Assembly: GCA_002632325.1 (NCBI GenBank)
Contig: NSJK01000012.1
Coordinates: 1-64,000 of the forward strand
From: Lysobacterales bacterium
GTDB taxonomy: Bacteria > Pseudomonadota > Gammaproteobacteria > Xanthomonadales > Rhodanobacteraceae
Reading direction: 5' to 3'
Length of the DNA: 64,000 bases
Both the position numbers and the translations under genes were made by a program. The notes beneath the pieces were generated by a model. It did not search any database and was not told the DNA's origin. It saw only the letters and a program-made list of their open reading frames with translations. Below, piece by piece: positions 35,170-44,302 of the stretch. Position 1 is the stretch's first letter; every line of letters begins with the position of its first letter.

Positions 35170-37158
35170 CTACCAGTGCACGCCCCGCATCAGCGAGGCA
35201 AACGCGATCTGCTCGGTGGTCGGCTCCGGCGTTTCGCCACGCCCCTTCATACCCTTGGATGCCTGCGAGTCGGGGAACAGACGGAACGCGGTGTTCATGA
35301 CGATTTCGTAGACGCGCGGCGCCAGCGCGTAGAACACCTGCGCGAACGTGCCGAGCCGGGTGGCGATGCGCACCGGCCGTTCGATGATCGCCTCGACCAC
35401 GATATCGGCGGCCTCCTCGGGCGACAGCGTCGGCACCGATTCGTACATCTTGGTCGGCGCGATCATCGGCGTCTTCACCAAGGGCATGTTGATGGTGGTG
35501 AAGTTGACGCCGTTGTCGGAGAACTCGGCCTGGGCGCAGCGCGAGAACGCATCGAGTGCGGCTTTCGAAGCGACATAGGCGGAAAACCGCGGCGAATTGG
35601 TGAGCACACCGATCGACGAGATGTTGATGATGTGGCCGCGATGGCGCTCGGTCATCTTCGGCAGGAAGCCCATGATCAGGCGCAGGGCGCCAAAGTAATT
35701 GAGCTGCATGGTGCGCTCGAAATCATGGAAACGATCGTAACTGGAGCTGATTGCACGCCGAATCGAGCGGCCGGCATTGTTGACGAGAATGTCGACATGG
35801 CCATGGTCGGCGAGCACGCGCGACACCAGTTCATCACAGGACTTGAGCTCGGAGAGATCGGCGACATAGGTGTGGCAAATGCCGCCGGCAGCCTCGATCT
35901 CGGTCTTGGTCTGCGCGAGCTCGTCTTCGCCGCGTGCGCAGATCACCAGCTTCGCGCCCGCCGCCGCCACCTTGAGGGCAACCGCCTTGCCGATGCCCGA
36001 TGAGCCGCCGGTGATGAGCACCACCTTGCCGCGCACCTTGCCGCCGAGCGAGTGATCGACGAACAGATCAGGGTCGAGGTGGCGCTCCCAGTAGTCCCAC
36101 AGCCGCCAGGCGTAGTCGTCGAGCTTGGGCAACTTGATCTTCGAACCCTTGAGCGCGCGCTCGGTTTCGCGGCAATCAAAGCGCGTCGGATAGTTGATGA
36201 ACTTCATTACCGCCGCCGGTATGCCCAGATCGCGCAACAACACCGCGACCACGCGACGCACCGGCGGCAGGTTGCCAATTGCGGCGCGCACGCCGCCGGG
36301 GATGAAGCCGAACATGCGTGCATCCAGTCGCATCGTCATCTGCGGCGCGTGGCCCGCGCGCGCAAACAGGTTGAGCACTTCGCCGATGCGCCGCGGCGCG
36401 GGATCGGTCAGGTGGAACGTGTGGCCATCGAGCGCCGGCTTGTGGGCAATGTGGTCGAGGACCGCGGCCACCCAATCGACCGGCACGATGTTGATGCGTC
36501 CGCCTTCGAGACCGATCGTCGGCATCCACGGCGGCAGAGCCTGCCGCATCTTCTTGAGCAGGCGGAAGAAATAGTAGGGTCCGTCGATCTTGTCGGTTTC
36601 GCCGCTGCGCGAATCGCCCACCACGATGCCGGGACGGTAGACGCGCCACGGGCGCCGGCATTCCTTGCGCACCAGGCCTTCGGAATCGTGCTTGGTGCGA
36701 AAGTACGGGTGATCCAGATCCTCGGCTTCGTCGAACATGTCCTCGCGGAACACGCCCGAATACAGGCCCGCCGCCGCGATCGAACTGACGTGATGGAAGC
36801 AGCCCGCGCGCAGCGCCTCGGCGGCTTCGATGGCGTGCCGGGTCCCCTCGACATTGGCGACTGTCTGACTTGCCTCGTCGGCAGACAGATCGTAGATCGC
36901 GGCCAGATGGAAGAAATGCTTCACTTTGCCGCCGAGCACGCGCACGGTAGCCGGCGCGAGGCCCAGACGCGGCTTGCTCAGGTCCCCGACGACCGCAACA
37001 AGCCGCTTGCCTTCACTGCCGAATGTCTCGGCCATGGCCAGAAACTTCGGCATGGATTGCTTGCGCACGAGGCAGTGGATCGTGCCCTTGCGCTCCAACA
37101 GTTTCTCGATGAGTCGCTTGCCAATGAATCCCGTGGCGCCGGTAACGAAATACGTCAT
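35170..37158 (-). CDS. Two-domain fatty acyl-CoA reductase (alcohol-forming, Maqu_2507-like)
   Basis: 662 residues. The N-terminal extended-SDR half has TGATGFIG at 6-13, HVSSIAAAGLYSG and YFRTKHDSE (YxxxK). The C-terminal classical SDR half has TGGSSGIG near 387, NNAGRSIRR, ISSIGVLTN and YVASK near 528. Length, domain order and blocks such as FRYRPGIVVGDS-like and GRINIVPVDWV match the Marinobacter enzyme that reduces acyl-CoA through the aldehyde to fatty alcohol with NADPH. Ribosome site GGAGGAG. Divergent from an acyl-CoA-binding protein and TetR. No wax synthase is in the window. Confidence 0.9.
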   Translation of the reverse strand: MTYFVTGATGFIGKRLIEKLLERKGTIHCLVRKQSMPKFLAMAETFGSEGKRLVAVVGDLSKPRLGLAPATVRVLGGKVKHFFHLAAIYDLSADEASQTVANVEGTRHAIEAAEALRAGCFHHVSSIAAAGLYSGVFREDMFDEAEDLDHPYFRTKHDSEGLVRKECRRPWRVYRPGIVVGDSRSGETDKIDGPYYFFRLLKKMRQALPPWMPTIGLEGGRINIVPVDWVAAVLDHIAHKPALDGHTFHLTDPAPRRIGEVLNLFARAGHAPQMTMRLDARMFGFIPGGVRAAIGNLPPVRRVVAVLLRDLGIPAAVMKFINYPTRFDCRETERALKGSKIKLPKLDDYAWRLWDYWERHLDPDLFVDHSLGGKVRGKVVLITGGSSGIGKAVALKVAAAGAKLVICARGEDELAQTKTEIEAAGGICHTYVADLSELKSCDELVSRVLADHGHVDILVNNAGRSIRRAISSSYDRFHDFERTMQLNYFGALRLIMGFLPKMTERHRGHIINISSIGVLTNSPRFSAYVASKAALDAFSRCAQAEFSDNGVNFTTINMPLVKTPMIAPTKMYESVPTLSPEEAADIVVEAIIERPVRIATRLGTFAQVFYALAPRVYEIVMNTAFRLFPDSQASKGMKGRGETPEPTTEQIAFASLMRGVHW

Positions 37159-37190
37159 CGTCTGTCTCCTCCCAGTGTGCGAGCCCGGCA

Positions 37191-37224
37191 AGCATAGCCG
37201 CGCCGAAGCGTCACTGGCTATGCT
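37191..37224. promoter_or_regulatory. Inverted repeat in the acyl-CoA reductase/ACBP divergent promoter
   Basis: AGCATAGCC and GGCTATGCT (perfect 9-bp arms, 16-bp gap) lie between the two divergent starts. It could be an operator for the nearby TetR protein or a hairpin in one leader; it is not otherwise explained. Confidence 0.45.
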
Positions 37225-37294
37225 CGATTGACGCCGATCGCCCGCGCTGTTGTAAGCTGCGCGTCTCCCTGCTGCTGAGCTACGGAAATCCGCC

Positions 37295-37552
37295 ATGGCT
37301 GATCTCAAGGCACGCTTCGAAAAGGCCGCAGAAGCCGTCAAGAAACTCGACGAACGCCCCGACAACGACACCCTGCTCAAGCTCTACGCCCTCTACAAGC
37401 AGGGTTCGGAAGGTGATGTCTCGGGCCCCAAACCCGGTTTCTTCGATTTCGTCGGTACGGCCAAGTACGAAGCCTGGGCCAAGCTCAAGGGCACCAAGTC
37501 CGAAGATGCGCAGCAGAAGTACGTGGATCTGGTGAAGAAGCTCGGCGGCTGA
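37295..37552 (+). CDS. Acyl-CoA-binding protein
   Basis: 85 residues, the normal ACBP length. It has the four-helix signature ADLKARFEKAAEAVKKL, LLKLYALYKQGSEGDV and KYEAWAKLKGTKSEDA, including the conserved Tyr/Lys acyl-CoA contacts. It binds long-chain acyl-CoA in the cytoplasm and may feed the adjacent reductase. Its TGA overlaps the TetR gene's ATG (TGATG), so it is cotranslated with the regulator. ACBP genes are common in eukaryotes and patchy in bacteria. Confidence 0.95.
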   Translation: MADLKARFEKAAEAVKKLDERPDNDTLLKLYALYKQGSEGDVSGPKPGFFDFVGTAKYEAWAKLKGTKSEDAQQKYVDLVKKLGG

Positions 37553-38214
37553 TGCGGTCACCTCGCACCACACCGCGCCCGACCGCCCAGCGCACTCGCG
37601 AACGCATCCTCGACGCCAGCCTGGCGATGTTCAATGCGCTGGGCGAACCCAACGTCAGCACCAACCACATCGCTGACGAAACCGGGATCAGTCCCGGCAA
37701 TCTCTACTACCACTTTCGCAGCAAGGACGACATCGTCGAGCAGTTGTTCGCCGGCTACGAGGCGCGCATCGACGAAGCCCTGCTGCTGCCCGACACGCGC
37801 GCGCCCGATCTCGAAGACCTCTGGCTGCAATTGCATCTGTTGTTCGAGGCGATCAGCCAGTACCGCTTCCTGCACCGCGACCTGGTCGACATCCTCACCC
37901 GCAACCGCCGCATCCGCAGCCGTTTCAGCCGCATCCTCGATCGTGCCAGCACCAGCGCGCGCACCTTGCTGCAGGCGCTGGCGCAAGCCGGAATCCTGCA
38001 TGCGAGCGACGAGGACCTGCACTCTCTGGTCGAGAACGCGATCGCGCTGGTGACGTTCTGGATCGGCTTCGATACCGTGCGCAGCGGCCATTACGATGGC
38101 AGTCGCAGCGATCCCGGCGTGGGCATCCGCCGCGTGCTCGGCTTGCTCACGCCCTACCTCGACCCAGCCGCGCGCGCGCACTTCGCACGGCTGACGGATG
38201 CCTACGGCGCGTGA
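37552..38214 (+). CDS. TetR-family transcriptional regulator
   Basis: 220 residues. The N-terminal HTH reads RTRERILDASLAMFNALGEPNVSTNHIADETGISPGNLYYHFRSKDDI; the rest is an all-helical ligand/dimer domain. The one-base overlap with the ACBP gene and proximity to the acyl-CoA reductase suggest a repressor that senses acyl-CoA or fatty acid and controls this divergent locus. The candidate target is the inverted repeat between the two starts. Ligand and targets are inference. Confidence 0.9.
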   Translation: MRSPRTTPRPTAQRTRERILDASLAMFNALGEPNVSTNHIADETGISPGNLYYHFRSKDDIVEQLFAGYEARIDEALLLPDTRAPDLEDLWLQLHLLFEAISQYRFLHRDLVDILTRNRRIRSRFSRILDRASTSARTLLQALAQAGILHASDEDLHSLVENAIALVTFWIGFDTVRSGHYDGSRSDPGVGIRRVLGLLTPYLDPAARAHFARLTDAYGA

Positions 38215-38251
38215 GCGACCGCGTTCGATCCCGCGCAGAGTGGCTGCGCCA

Positions 38252-38875
38252 TCAGCCCGAACCCATGGGTTTCATGAGTTGGGCAACAAAGGCCGGCAGC
38301 ACGCGCCACTGGAAGGCGATCGTGACGACGATGCCGTAGATCGCACCCCACAGGTGCGCGTTGTGATTGACGTAGTCGCTGCGTTGACGATCCATGTAGA
38401 TCGTGTAGCCCAGATACAGGACCGCATAAAGGATCGCCGGCATGGGCACCACGAAGACGATGATCGTCGCCCATGGCTGCAGCAGGATGTAGGCGAACAA
38501 CACCGCGCTCACCGCGCCCGAAGCGCCCAGGCTGCGATAACTGCTGCTGGTGCGATGCTGGTACCAGCTCGGGAACGACGACACTGCGAGGCCACCGACG
38601 TAGAACAGCGCGAATGCGATCGGCCCGGCCTGCATCGAGTAGAACAATTCGATCAGGCGGCCGAAGAAATACAGCGTGATCATGTTGAACAGCAGGTGCG
38701 GCACATCGGCATGGATGATTCCGCAGGTGACCAGACGCCAGTATTCCTTGCCACGCGTGATCGCCGGCGGCCACAGGATCAGCCGCGAAATGAGCGCCGG
38801 GTTGGAAAAACCCATGAACGACACGACGCAGGTCACGCCGATGATGAGCAGGGTCACGATGCCGGGTTCAGCCAC
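38252..38875 (-). CDS. Rhomboid-family intramembrane serine protease
   Basis: 207 residues and about six TM helices. The family hallmarks are present: HADVPHLLFNM (HxxxxHxxxN), the catalytic serine in GASGAVSAVLF, and the partner His in NAHLWGAIYG. It should cleave single-pass membrane proteins within the inner membrane. The stop is 37 bp from the convergent TetR gene. Substrate unknown. Confidence 0.93.
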   Translation of the reverse strand: MAEPGIVTLLIIGVTCVVSFMGFSNPALISRLILWPPAITRGKEYWRLVTCGIIHADVPHLLFNMITLYFFGRLIELFYSMQAGPIAFALFYVGGLAVSSFPSWYQHRTSSSYRSLGASGAVSAVLFAYILLQPWATIIVFVVPMPAILYAVLYLGYTIYMDRQRSDYVNHNAHLWGAIYGIVVTIAFQWRVLPAFVAQLMKPMGSG

Positions 38876-38926
38876 GATGCAAGGTTCCGAATGGGTGAGT
38901 GGTGGAGTGCCGCACGCCAGGTCTGC

Positions 38927-39493
38927 TCAATGCCGATGCCGGATGCGCTCGACCCATGCGGCATAGGCCTGCATGAATTTTTCGGCATAGGCGCGGGTGC
39001 CTTCGTTGAGCAGCTTGCCGTTCCCGTCGAACAGTTTGTCGGCGCCGCCAATGTAGGCTTCGGGTTGCTGCAGGGTAGGCATGTCGAGGAACACCAGTGA
39101 CTGGCGCAGATGGTGGTTGGCGCCAAATCCCGCAATCGCGCCGATCGAAACGCTCGCCACCGCGGCCGGCTTGCCCTGCCAGACGCTGTGGCCATAGGGT
39201 CGCGAGCCCACATCGATCGCATTCTTGAGCACGCCGGGCACCGACCGGTTGTACTCGGGCGTCACGAACAGCACGCCCTGCGCCGCATGCATGCGCTCGC
39301 GAAACGCCGTCCACGCGGGCGGTACCGCCGCGCTGCCGTCATCGAGATCCTGGTCGTAGAGCGGCAAGGCGCCGATCTCGACCAATGACAACTGCAACGA
39401 CGCCGGCGCGACTTCGATGAGCACCTTGGCGAACATGCGATTGAACGAAGCCTTGCGCAGGCTGCCGACGATGACCGCGATGTCGTGACTCAT
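38927..39493 (-). CDS. NADPH-dependent FMN reductase (ChrR/YieF-like)
   Basis: 188 residues. Flavodoxin-like fold: FMN phosphate loop VGSLRKASFNR, PEYNRSVPGVLKNAID, and SIGAIAGFGANHHLR. Enzymes of this family reduce quinones, azo dyes or chromate by two-electron transfer. The actual substrate here is not predictable. It follows the S6-S18-L9 operon after that operon's terminator and probably has its own promoter in the 181-bp gap. Confidence 0.9.
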   Translation of the reverse strand: MSHDIAVIVGSLRKASFNRMFAKVLIEVAPASLQLSLVEIGALPLYDQDLDDGSAAVPPAWTAFRERMHAAQGVLFVTPEYNRSVPGVLKNAIDVGSRPYGHSVWQGKPAAVASVSIGAIAGFGANHHLRQSLVFLDMPTLQQPEAYIGGADKLFDGNGKLLNEGTRAYAEKFMQAYAAWVERIRHRH

Positions 39494-39628
39494 GCTGACC
39501 TCTCACGTGGATGTGGAACGGATCGCGCAAAGACCGGCCATGCGCACGAACCGATTCGCCATCATGCACGAGCCCTGCATGAAACGCATTGACTGCTGCT
39601 TGCCTGCCGAGTCAGACGCACAAACACG

Positions 39629-39650
39629 ACGGGCGCCCGCAGGCGCCCGT
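39629..39650 (-). terminator. Hairpin terminator of the rpsF-rpsR-rplI operon
   Basis: ACGGGCGCC and GGCGCCCGT form a 9-bp stem with a 4-nt loop, ~25 bp after the rplI stop. On the minus strand CGTGTTTGTG follows, a weak T-tract. Confidence 0.6.
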
Positions 39651-39674
39651 GTGCACACTGTCTTGCTTCGCGAC

Positions 39675-40124
39675 TTACTCGTCGGCGACGACGTTGACCT
39701 TGACCGAGGTGGTGACATCGGCGTGCAGGGTGACGTGGACGTCGAACTCGCCGATGTGGCGGATCGGGCCTTCACCCATCACCACTTCGCTCTTGTCGAG
39801 CGCGGTGCCGGCGGCGGTGAACGCCTCGGCGATGTCGCGCGGACCGACCGAACCGAACAACTTGCCTTCGGCGCTGGCATTGGCCTTGATCGTGACCGAG
39901 GCGTTTTCGAGTTGCGCCTTGCGCCCTTCAGCGCCCGACAGCAATTGGTTGGCACGCGCTTCGTACTCGGCACGGCGCTGTTCGAACTCGGCAATGTTCT
40001 CGGCCGTGGCAGCGGTCGCCTTGCCCTGCGGCACGAGGTAGTTGCGACCGTAACCCGGCTTGACCTTGACCTTGTCACCGAGGTTGCCGAGGTTCTTCAC
40101 TTTTTGCAGCAGAATGAGTTCCAT
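39675..40124 (-). CDS. rplI: 50S ribosomal protein L9
   Basis: 149 residues, the standard L9 length. [36 protein letters not shown] is the N-terminal rRNA-binding domain, then a long helix and the C-terminal domain. It binds 23S rRNA near the L1 stalk. Last gene of the S6-S18-L9 unit. A 130-bp hairpin-rich gap separates it from rpsR. Confidence 0.98.
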   Translation of the reverse strand: MELILLQKVKNLGNLGDKVKVKPGYGRNYLVPQGKATAATAENIAEFEQRRAEYEARANQLLSGAEGRKAQLENASVTIKANASAEGKLFGSVGPRDIAEAFTAAGTALDKSEVVMGEGPIRHIGEFDVHVTLHADVTTSVKVNVVADE

Positions 40125-40145
40125 CGTGATGCTCCTGATTCGTTA

Positions 40146-40246
40146 GCGCCGGAGTGGCCGGCGCAGCAATGGGTGTTGTCCGAACGGGACGGCGCCGTCG
40201 GCGCCGGCATGTCCTGAAAGCGGGCCCGCGCCGCGTTGGCGCGGGC
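40146..40246 (-). other. Cluster of GC-rich hairpins between rpsR and rplI
   Basis: Three inverted repeats fall in one intra-operon gap: GCGCCGG/CCGGCGC (40146-40164), GGCGCC repeated around 40191-40205, and GCCCGCGCC/GGCGCGGGC (40224-40246). None has a T-tract. They may stabilise or partly attenuate the transcript between the genes. Confidence 0.45.
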
Positions 40247-40254
40247 AAGCGCCC

Positions 40255-40479
40255 TCAGTGCGAATCGCTGTAGGGCAACAGCGACAGGTAACGGGCGTGC
40301 TCGATCGCGGTGCCGAGCATGCGCTGGTAGCGCGCCTTGGTGCCGGTGATGCGGCTGGGCACGATCTTGCCGGTCTCGCCGATGTACTGACGCAGCAGGT
40401 TCAGATCCTTGTAATCGATCTCGGTGGCGCCTTCGGCACTGAAACGGCAGAACTTCTTGCGACGGAAAAACTTGGACAT
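40255..40479 (-). CDS. rpsR: 30S ribosomal protein S18
   Basis: 74 residues. [30 protein letters not shown] and [15 protein letters not shown] are diagnostic of S18. It pairs with S6 on the 30S platform. Starts 12 bp after the rpsF stop. Confidence 0.98.
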   Translation of the reverse strand: MSKFFRRKKFCRFSAEGATEIDYKDLNLLRQYIGETGKIVPSRITGTKARYQRMLGTAIEHARYLSLLPYSDSH

Positions 40480-40491
40480 GGTCGTGGCTCC

Positions 40492-40932
40492 TTATTCGCC
40501 AGCGGATTCGGGGGCGGCTTCTTCGCGCGGTGCGCGCTCGCGACGCGGACGATCATCGTCCATGTCGCCGAAACCGAAACCTTCGTCATCGCGGCGGCGG
40601 CCGCCCTTGTCGTCCTTGTTCTTCATGATCGGCGACATCTCGGTCACCGGCCCTTCGCGGGTGACGATGAGGTGGCGCAGCACCGCATCGTTGAAGCGGA
40701 AGCCCGACTGCAGTTCGCCGAGGGCAGCCTGGCTGCATTCGATGTTGAGCAGCACGTAGTGGGCCTTGGCCAGATGCTGGATCGGATAGGCGAGCTGGCG
40801 ACGACCCCAGTCCTCGAGACGATGGATCTTGCCGCCGTCGCCCTCGACCAGCGCCTTGTAGCGCTCGATCATGCCGGGCACCTGCTCGCTCTGGTCAGGG
40901 TGGACCAGAAACACGACTTCGTAATGACGCAT
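40492..40932 (-). CDS. rpsF: 30S ribosomal protein S6
   Basis: 146 residues. The S6 core ([47 protein letters not shown]) is followed by an acidic/basic tail of ~45 residues ([18 protein letters not shown]), longer than the E. coli tail, which receives added glutamates through RimK. First gene of the operon. The ATG has AAGGAG upstream. Confidence 0.97.
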   Translation of the reverse strand: MRHYEVVFLVHPDQSEQVPGMIERYKALVEGDGGKIHRLEDWGRRQLAYPIQHLAKAHYVLLNIECSQAALGELQSGFRFNDAVLRHLIVTREGPVTEMSPIMKNKDDKGGRRRDDEGFGFGDMDDDRPRRERAPREEAAPESAGE

Positions 40933-41059
40933 GGATACTCCTTGTGGGTACCGCGCGGAAGGATTTCCGTCACGGCAGCCTCCCGCGCAGCGGTGAGGCA
41001 AGGCCTCTGCCGGTCGGCAAAGGGCCGCGGATTCTAATCCAATCAGGGATTTGGAACAA
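40933..41059 (-). promoter_or_regulatory. rpsF promoter and ~90-nt structured leader
   Basis: On the minus strand TTGTTC (-35, 41059-41054) and TAGAAT (-10, 41036-41031) are 17 bp apart. The predicted ~90-nt leader holds a hairpin at 40978-40999 (GCCTC/GAGGC with an inner CCGC/GCGG). Many bacteria have an S6:S18-binding leader with a CCG element here; this one is a candidate only. Confidence 0.5.
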
Positions 41060-41216
41060 GCACGCGGCCCATCCACTGTTCGTGGTGAGGCCTGCAGGGG
41101 ACGAGTCATGAACGGCGGGTCAGCAGGGTACTGAAAGGGTCCATCCTGGACTTCTTCAGCTTGTGCAACCCTGCACTGCGCTATCAGGCTGCGGAAAAGG
41201 GTTTTTCAGCAGCCTG

Positions 41217-41963
41217 TCAGTCCTGGCCCTTGTGGCTGTTCGAAGCCTTGGCTCCCGGAATCGGCTCGATGCGGCTGATCGCCTGCACCGGCAGGATCTG
41301 CGCCTTGCTGCCATCGAACAGGAATACATAGCCGGCCACCGCACCCAGATAGCGCAGCGCGCTGCCGTCGGCCGCGGCCAGCGACTGGCCATCGGCAAGG
41401 AAAACCTGCACCCGTCGTCCCTGCCCCTCGCGTATGCGCTGCACCTGATGATCGGCATAGATCGAGACGAACACCCAGCCATAGCCGAACAGGATCCCCG
41501 CATACATGAAGCGCAGATACGCATCACGTCGCCTGGTCTGCCATTGCAGAAAACCACGCCGCAGGCGCTGCCAGAGGTTGGGTGCTTCGATGTCCGGCAG
41601 GCGCGCCAGCGCCCGTCGCATGCGGCCGCGCACCCGCACGTTGATGGCGTCGAAAAGCCACACGATCGGCAAGGTCGACAGCACCAGCAGCAGGGCCATC
41701 GGTTCCTGCACGCCGGCCGTGAGGAAATCACCGACCTGCAGCAGGCTCAGGATCGGAATGTCGAACTGGGCGTAGTAGCGATAGGAATGAAACAGTCCCG
41801 CCATCGCCACCAAAAGATAGACGCCGGTCAGGCCCAGTGCAGGTTCCCGCCGCAGTAGCGCGAGCAGTCCGGGCCAGAGCTCTCGAAGGGTGGAATCGTA
41901 CGCGCTCCCGCTCCCCGCGCGTGCGCTGGCATCCACTGAAGGCGACGGCAAATCCGTGCTCAA
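41217..41963 (-). CDS. Hypothetical inner-membrane protein
   Basis: 248 residues, not recognised. Three hydrophobic segments are visible (about 42-62, 88-108 and 146-165). A basic cytoplasmic-type stretch follows the second (RVRGRMRRALARL), and a C-terminal soluble part (~170-248) looks beta-rich (GRRVQVFLADGQSLAAADGSALRYLGAV). A terminator-like hairpin with an A/T run lies just after the stop (41189-41215). The neighbouring IscA-like gene is on the same strand 61 bp upstream, but no functional link is evident. Between the stop and the rpsF promoter nothing else is seen. Confidence 0.7.
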   Translation of the reverse strand: MSTDLPSPSVDASARAGSGSAYDSTLRELWPGLLALLRREPALGLTGVYLLVAMAGLFHSYRYYAQFDIPILSLLQVGDFLTAGVQEPMALLLVLSTLPIVWLFDAINVRVRGRMRRALARLPDIEAPNLWQRLRRGFLQWQTRRRDAYLRFMYAGILFGYGWVFVSIYADHQVQRIREGQGRRVQVFLADGQSLAAADGSALRYLGAVAGYVFLFDGSKAQILPVQAISRIEPIPGAKASNSHKGQD

Positions 41964-42023
41964 GGCCGGCCGTCCGGCGGGAAATCAGCTCGCCCAATCA
42001 CGGCATCGTGCGCGTCCGCCACC

Positions 42024-42359
42024 TCAGCCAGCCGCATCGACCGTGAAACTGCTGCCGCAGCCGCATTCGCCGGTCGCGTTGGGATTGGAAAACACGAAGC
42101 TCGCATTGAGGCCGTTGCGCTCGAAATCGATGCGCGTCCCGTCAACCAACGGCAAGGCGGCGCGATCGATCACCAGTCGCAGGCCGTGATCGTCGAACAC
42201 CACATCATTGGCACCCACCGCATCGGCCAGCGCCACGGTGTAGCCGAAGCCGGAGCAGCCGCTGCGCTTGATGCCGAAACGGATCCCGGCCGCACCGGGC
42301 TGACGGGAGACGAAATCCTGCATGCGCGCACGCGCGGCGTCGGTGATCTGGATGGACAT
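42024..42359 (-). CDS. A-type Fe-S assembly protein (IscA/HesB family)
   Basis: 111 residues. The three conserved cysteines of A-type carriers are present: RSGCSGFGY and GECGCGSSF. They bind an Fe-S cluster or iron for transfer to target enzymes. It stands alone, away from an isc or suf operon, so it could be an IscA, ErpA or SufA paralogue. Start chosen at the ATG before SIQITDAARARM, which matches family N termini. Confidence 0.9.
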   Translation of the reverse strand: MSIQITDAARARMQDFVSRQPGAAGIRFGIKRSGCSGFGYTVALADAVGANDVVFDDHGLRLVIDRAALPLVDGTRIDFERNGLNASFVFSNPNATGECGCGSSFTVDAAG

Positions 42360-42526
42360 GCTGAAGGGCGTGGAATCACGGGCCATGGAAGTTGCGCTGA
42401 TTGTAGCGCGGGCGCCCGACACAGGCCGAGCCCGGCGCCACCCAGGCACGCTCGCCTGCGCAAGCATCCGTTATCATCGACGGTTCGCGCGCCGGCACGG
42501 CCGCGCTTTCCCGGGAGTTTCTGGCA

Positions 42527-43945
42527 ATGGCGGCAAGCGGCACATCACAGGTGGTCGAGGTCAAGCAGGCGCTGTCGGGCGCCCTGACCGCGGGCAGCAA
42601 GGTCAGCGTGCGCGGTTGGGTACGCACCCGGCGCGATTCCAAGGCCGGCGTGTCCTTCGTCAATGTCAGCGACGGCTCCTGCTTCGATGCGATCCAGGTG
42701 GTCGCGCCAGCGACGCTTGCCAACTATGCCGATGAGATCACGCACCTGTCGGCAGGCTGCGCGGTGATTGCCCATGGCGAACTGGTCGCCTCTCAGGGCA
42801 AGGGGCAGGCATTCGAACTGCTCGCCAACGCGATCGAAGTGGTCGGCTGGGTCGATGATCCGGAAACCTATCCGATCCAGCCCAAGCCGCACTCGCCCGA
42901 ATTCCTGCGCGAAGTCGCCCATCTGCGCCCGCGCACCAACCTGTTCGGCGCGGTCGCGCGTGTGCGCCACACGCTCGCCAACGCGATCCATCGTTACTTC
43001 AACGACCACGGCTATTTCTGGGTCAACACGCCGATCGTCACCACTTCCGATGCCGAAGGCGCGGGCCAGATGTTCCGCGTCTCCACGCTCGATCTCATGA
43101 ACCTGCCGCGCACCGACAAGGGCGCAATCGATTTCCGCAAGGATTTCTTCGGCAAGGAAACCTTCCTCACCGTTTCGGGCCAGCTCAACGTCGAGGCGTA
43201 TTGCCTTGCGCTGAGCAAGGTCTACACCTTCGGCCCGACCTTTCGCGCCGAGAACTCGCACACCACGCGTCATCTGGCCGAATTCTGGATGATCGAACCG
43301 GAGATCGCCTTCGCCGACCTCGCCGAAGACGCGCGGGTAGCCGAGGAACTTCTCAAGTACGTGTTCAAGGCAGTGCTCGACGAGCGCAGCGATGACATGG
43401 CGTTCTTTGCCGAACGCGTCGAGAAAACCGCGGTGTCGCGCCTGGAAGCCTTCATCAAGGCGCCGTTCGAGCGCATCGAATACGGCGATGCGATCGATAT
43501 CCTGAAAAAGTCCGGCAAGAAGTTCGATTACGCGATCGAATGGGGCGCCGACCTGCAGACCGAACACGAGCGCTACCTGACCGAGGAACATGTCGGTCGT
43601 CCCGTGGTGGTGACGAACTATCCCGAGAAGATCAAGGCCTTCTACATGCGTCTCAACGACGACGGCCGCACGGTCGCGGCGATGGATGTGCTCGCGCCGG
43701 GCATCGGCGAGATCGTCGGCGGATCGCAGCGCGAGGAGCGCCTCGACGTGCTCGACAAGCGCATGGCCCAGTTCGGACTCGATCCCGCGCATTACCAGTG
43801 GTACCGCGATTTCCGCCGCTACGGTACGGTGCCGCATGCGGGCTTTGGCCTGGGCTTCGAACGTCTGGTCGTGTATGTCTGCGGATTGGGCAACATCCGC
43901 GATGCCATCCCCTATCCGCGCGCGCCCGGCTCGGCGGAGTTCTGA
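42527..43945 (+). CDS. asnS: Asparaginyl-tRNA synthetase
   Basis: 472 residues. An N-terminal OB-fold anticodon-binding domain ([26 protein letters not shown]) is followed by the class IIb catalytic core. Motif 2 is [21 protein letters not shown] and motif 3 is [27 protein letters not shown]-type [10 protein letters not shown] is the C terminus. It charges tRNA-Asn directly, so the cell need not rely on transamidation for Asn-tRNA. Confidence 0.98.
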   Translation: MAASGTSQVVEVKQALSGALTAGSKVSVRGWVRTRRDSKAGVSFVNVSDGSCFDAIQVVAPATLANYADEITHLSAGCAVIAHGELVASQGKGQAFELLANAIEVVGWVDDPETYPIQPKPHSPEFLREVAHLRPRTNLFGAVARVRHTLANAIHRYFNDHGYFWVNTPIVTTSDAEGAGQMFRVSTLDLMNLPRTDKGAIDFRKDFFGKETFLTVSGQLNVEAYCLALSKVYTFGPTFRAENSHTTRHLAEFWMIEPEIAFADLAEDARVAEELLKYVFKAVLDERSDDMAFFAERVEKTAVSRLEAFIKAPFERIEYGDAIDILKKSGKKFDYAIEWGADLQTEHERYLTEEHVGRPVVVTNYPEKIKAFYMRLNDDGRTVAAMDVLAPGIGEIVGGSQREERLDVLDKRMAQFGLDPAHYQWYRDFRRYGTVPHAGFGLGFERLVVYVCGLGNIRDAIPYPRAPGSAEF

Positions 43946-43978
43946 ACGCATGCATCCCGACACTCGCGGTGCCGCGCC

Positions 43979-44302
43979 ATGACTGCATCGGCCTGGCACC
44001 AGTTCATCTTCATCGGCGGCCTTGGTCTGGTCGCATCGGGCCTGACCACCTATCTCATGGTCAGCGCTCTGGTCGGCGTGACACTGCGCGATCGTCATCC
44101 CGATCAGCGCAAGCGTCTGGGCGGCATTCCGTTCACGCCACGCCAGCTCCTGTGGTTTCTTGCCGCGCGCTGGCGCGCACTGCGCGACCCATCGGTGTCT
44201 GGACTGGCCGTGCTCGGCACGATCGGGACCTGGTCGATGGTGGTCGGAGCGATCGCCGCCACGATTGCCAAGTGGCTGTCCTTGACCGGAGCCGGCGCGT
44301 GA
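43979..44302 (+). CDS. Small hypothetical membrane protein
   Basis: 107 residues, not recognised. It has hydrophobic segments at ~8-33 (FIFIGGLGLVASGLTTYLMV) and ~76-100, with a basic middle (RDRHPDQRKRLGGIPFTPRQLLWFLAARWRALRD). The next gene begins inside its stop codon (GTGA). It follows asnS by 33 bp and may be cotranscribed. No function can be assigned. Confidence 0.65.
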   Translation: MTASAWHQFIFIGGLGLVASGLTTYLMVSALVGVTLRDRHPDQRKRLGGIPFTPRQLLWFLAARWRALRDPSVSGLAVLGTIGTWSMVVGAIAATIAKWLSLTGAGA

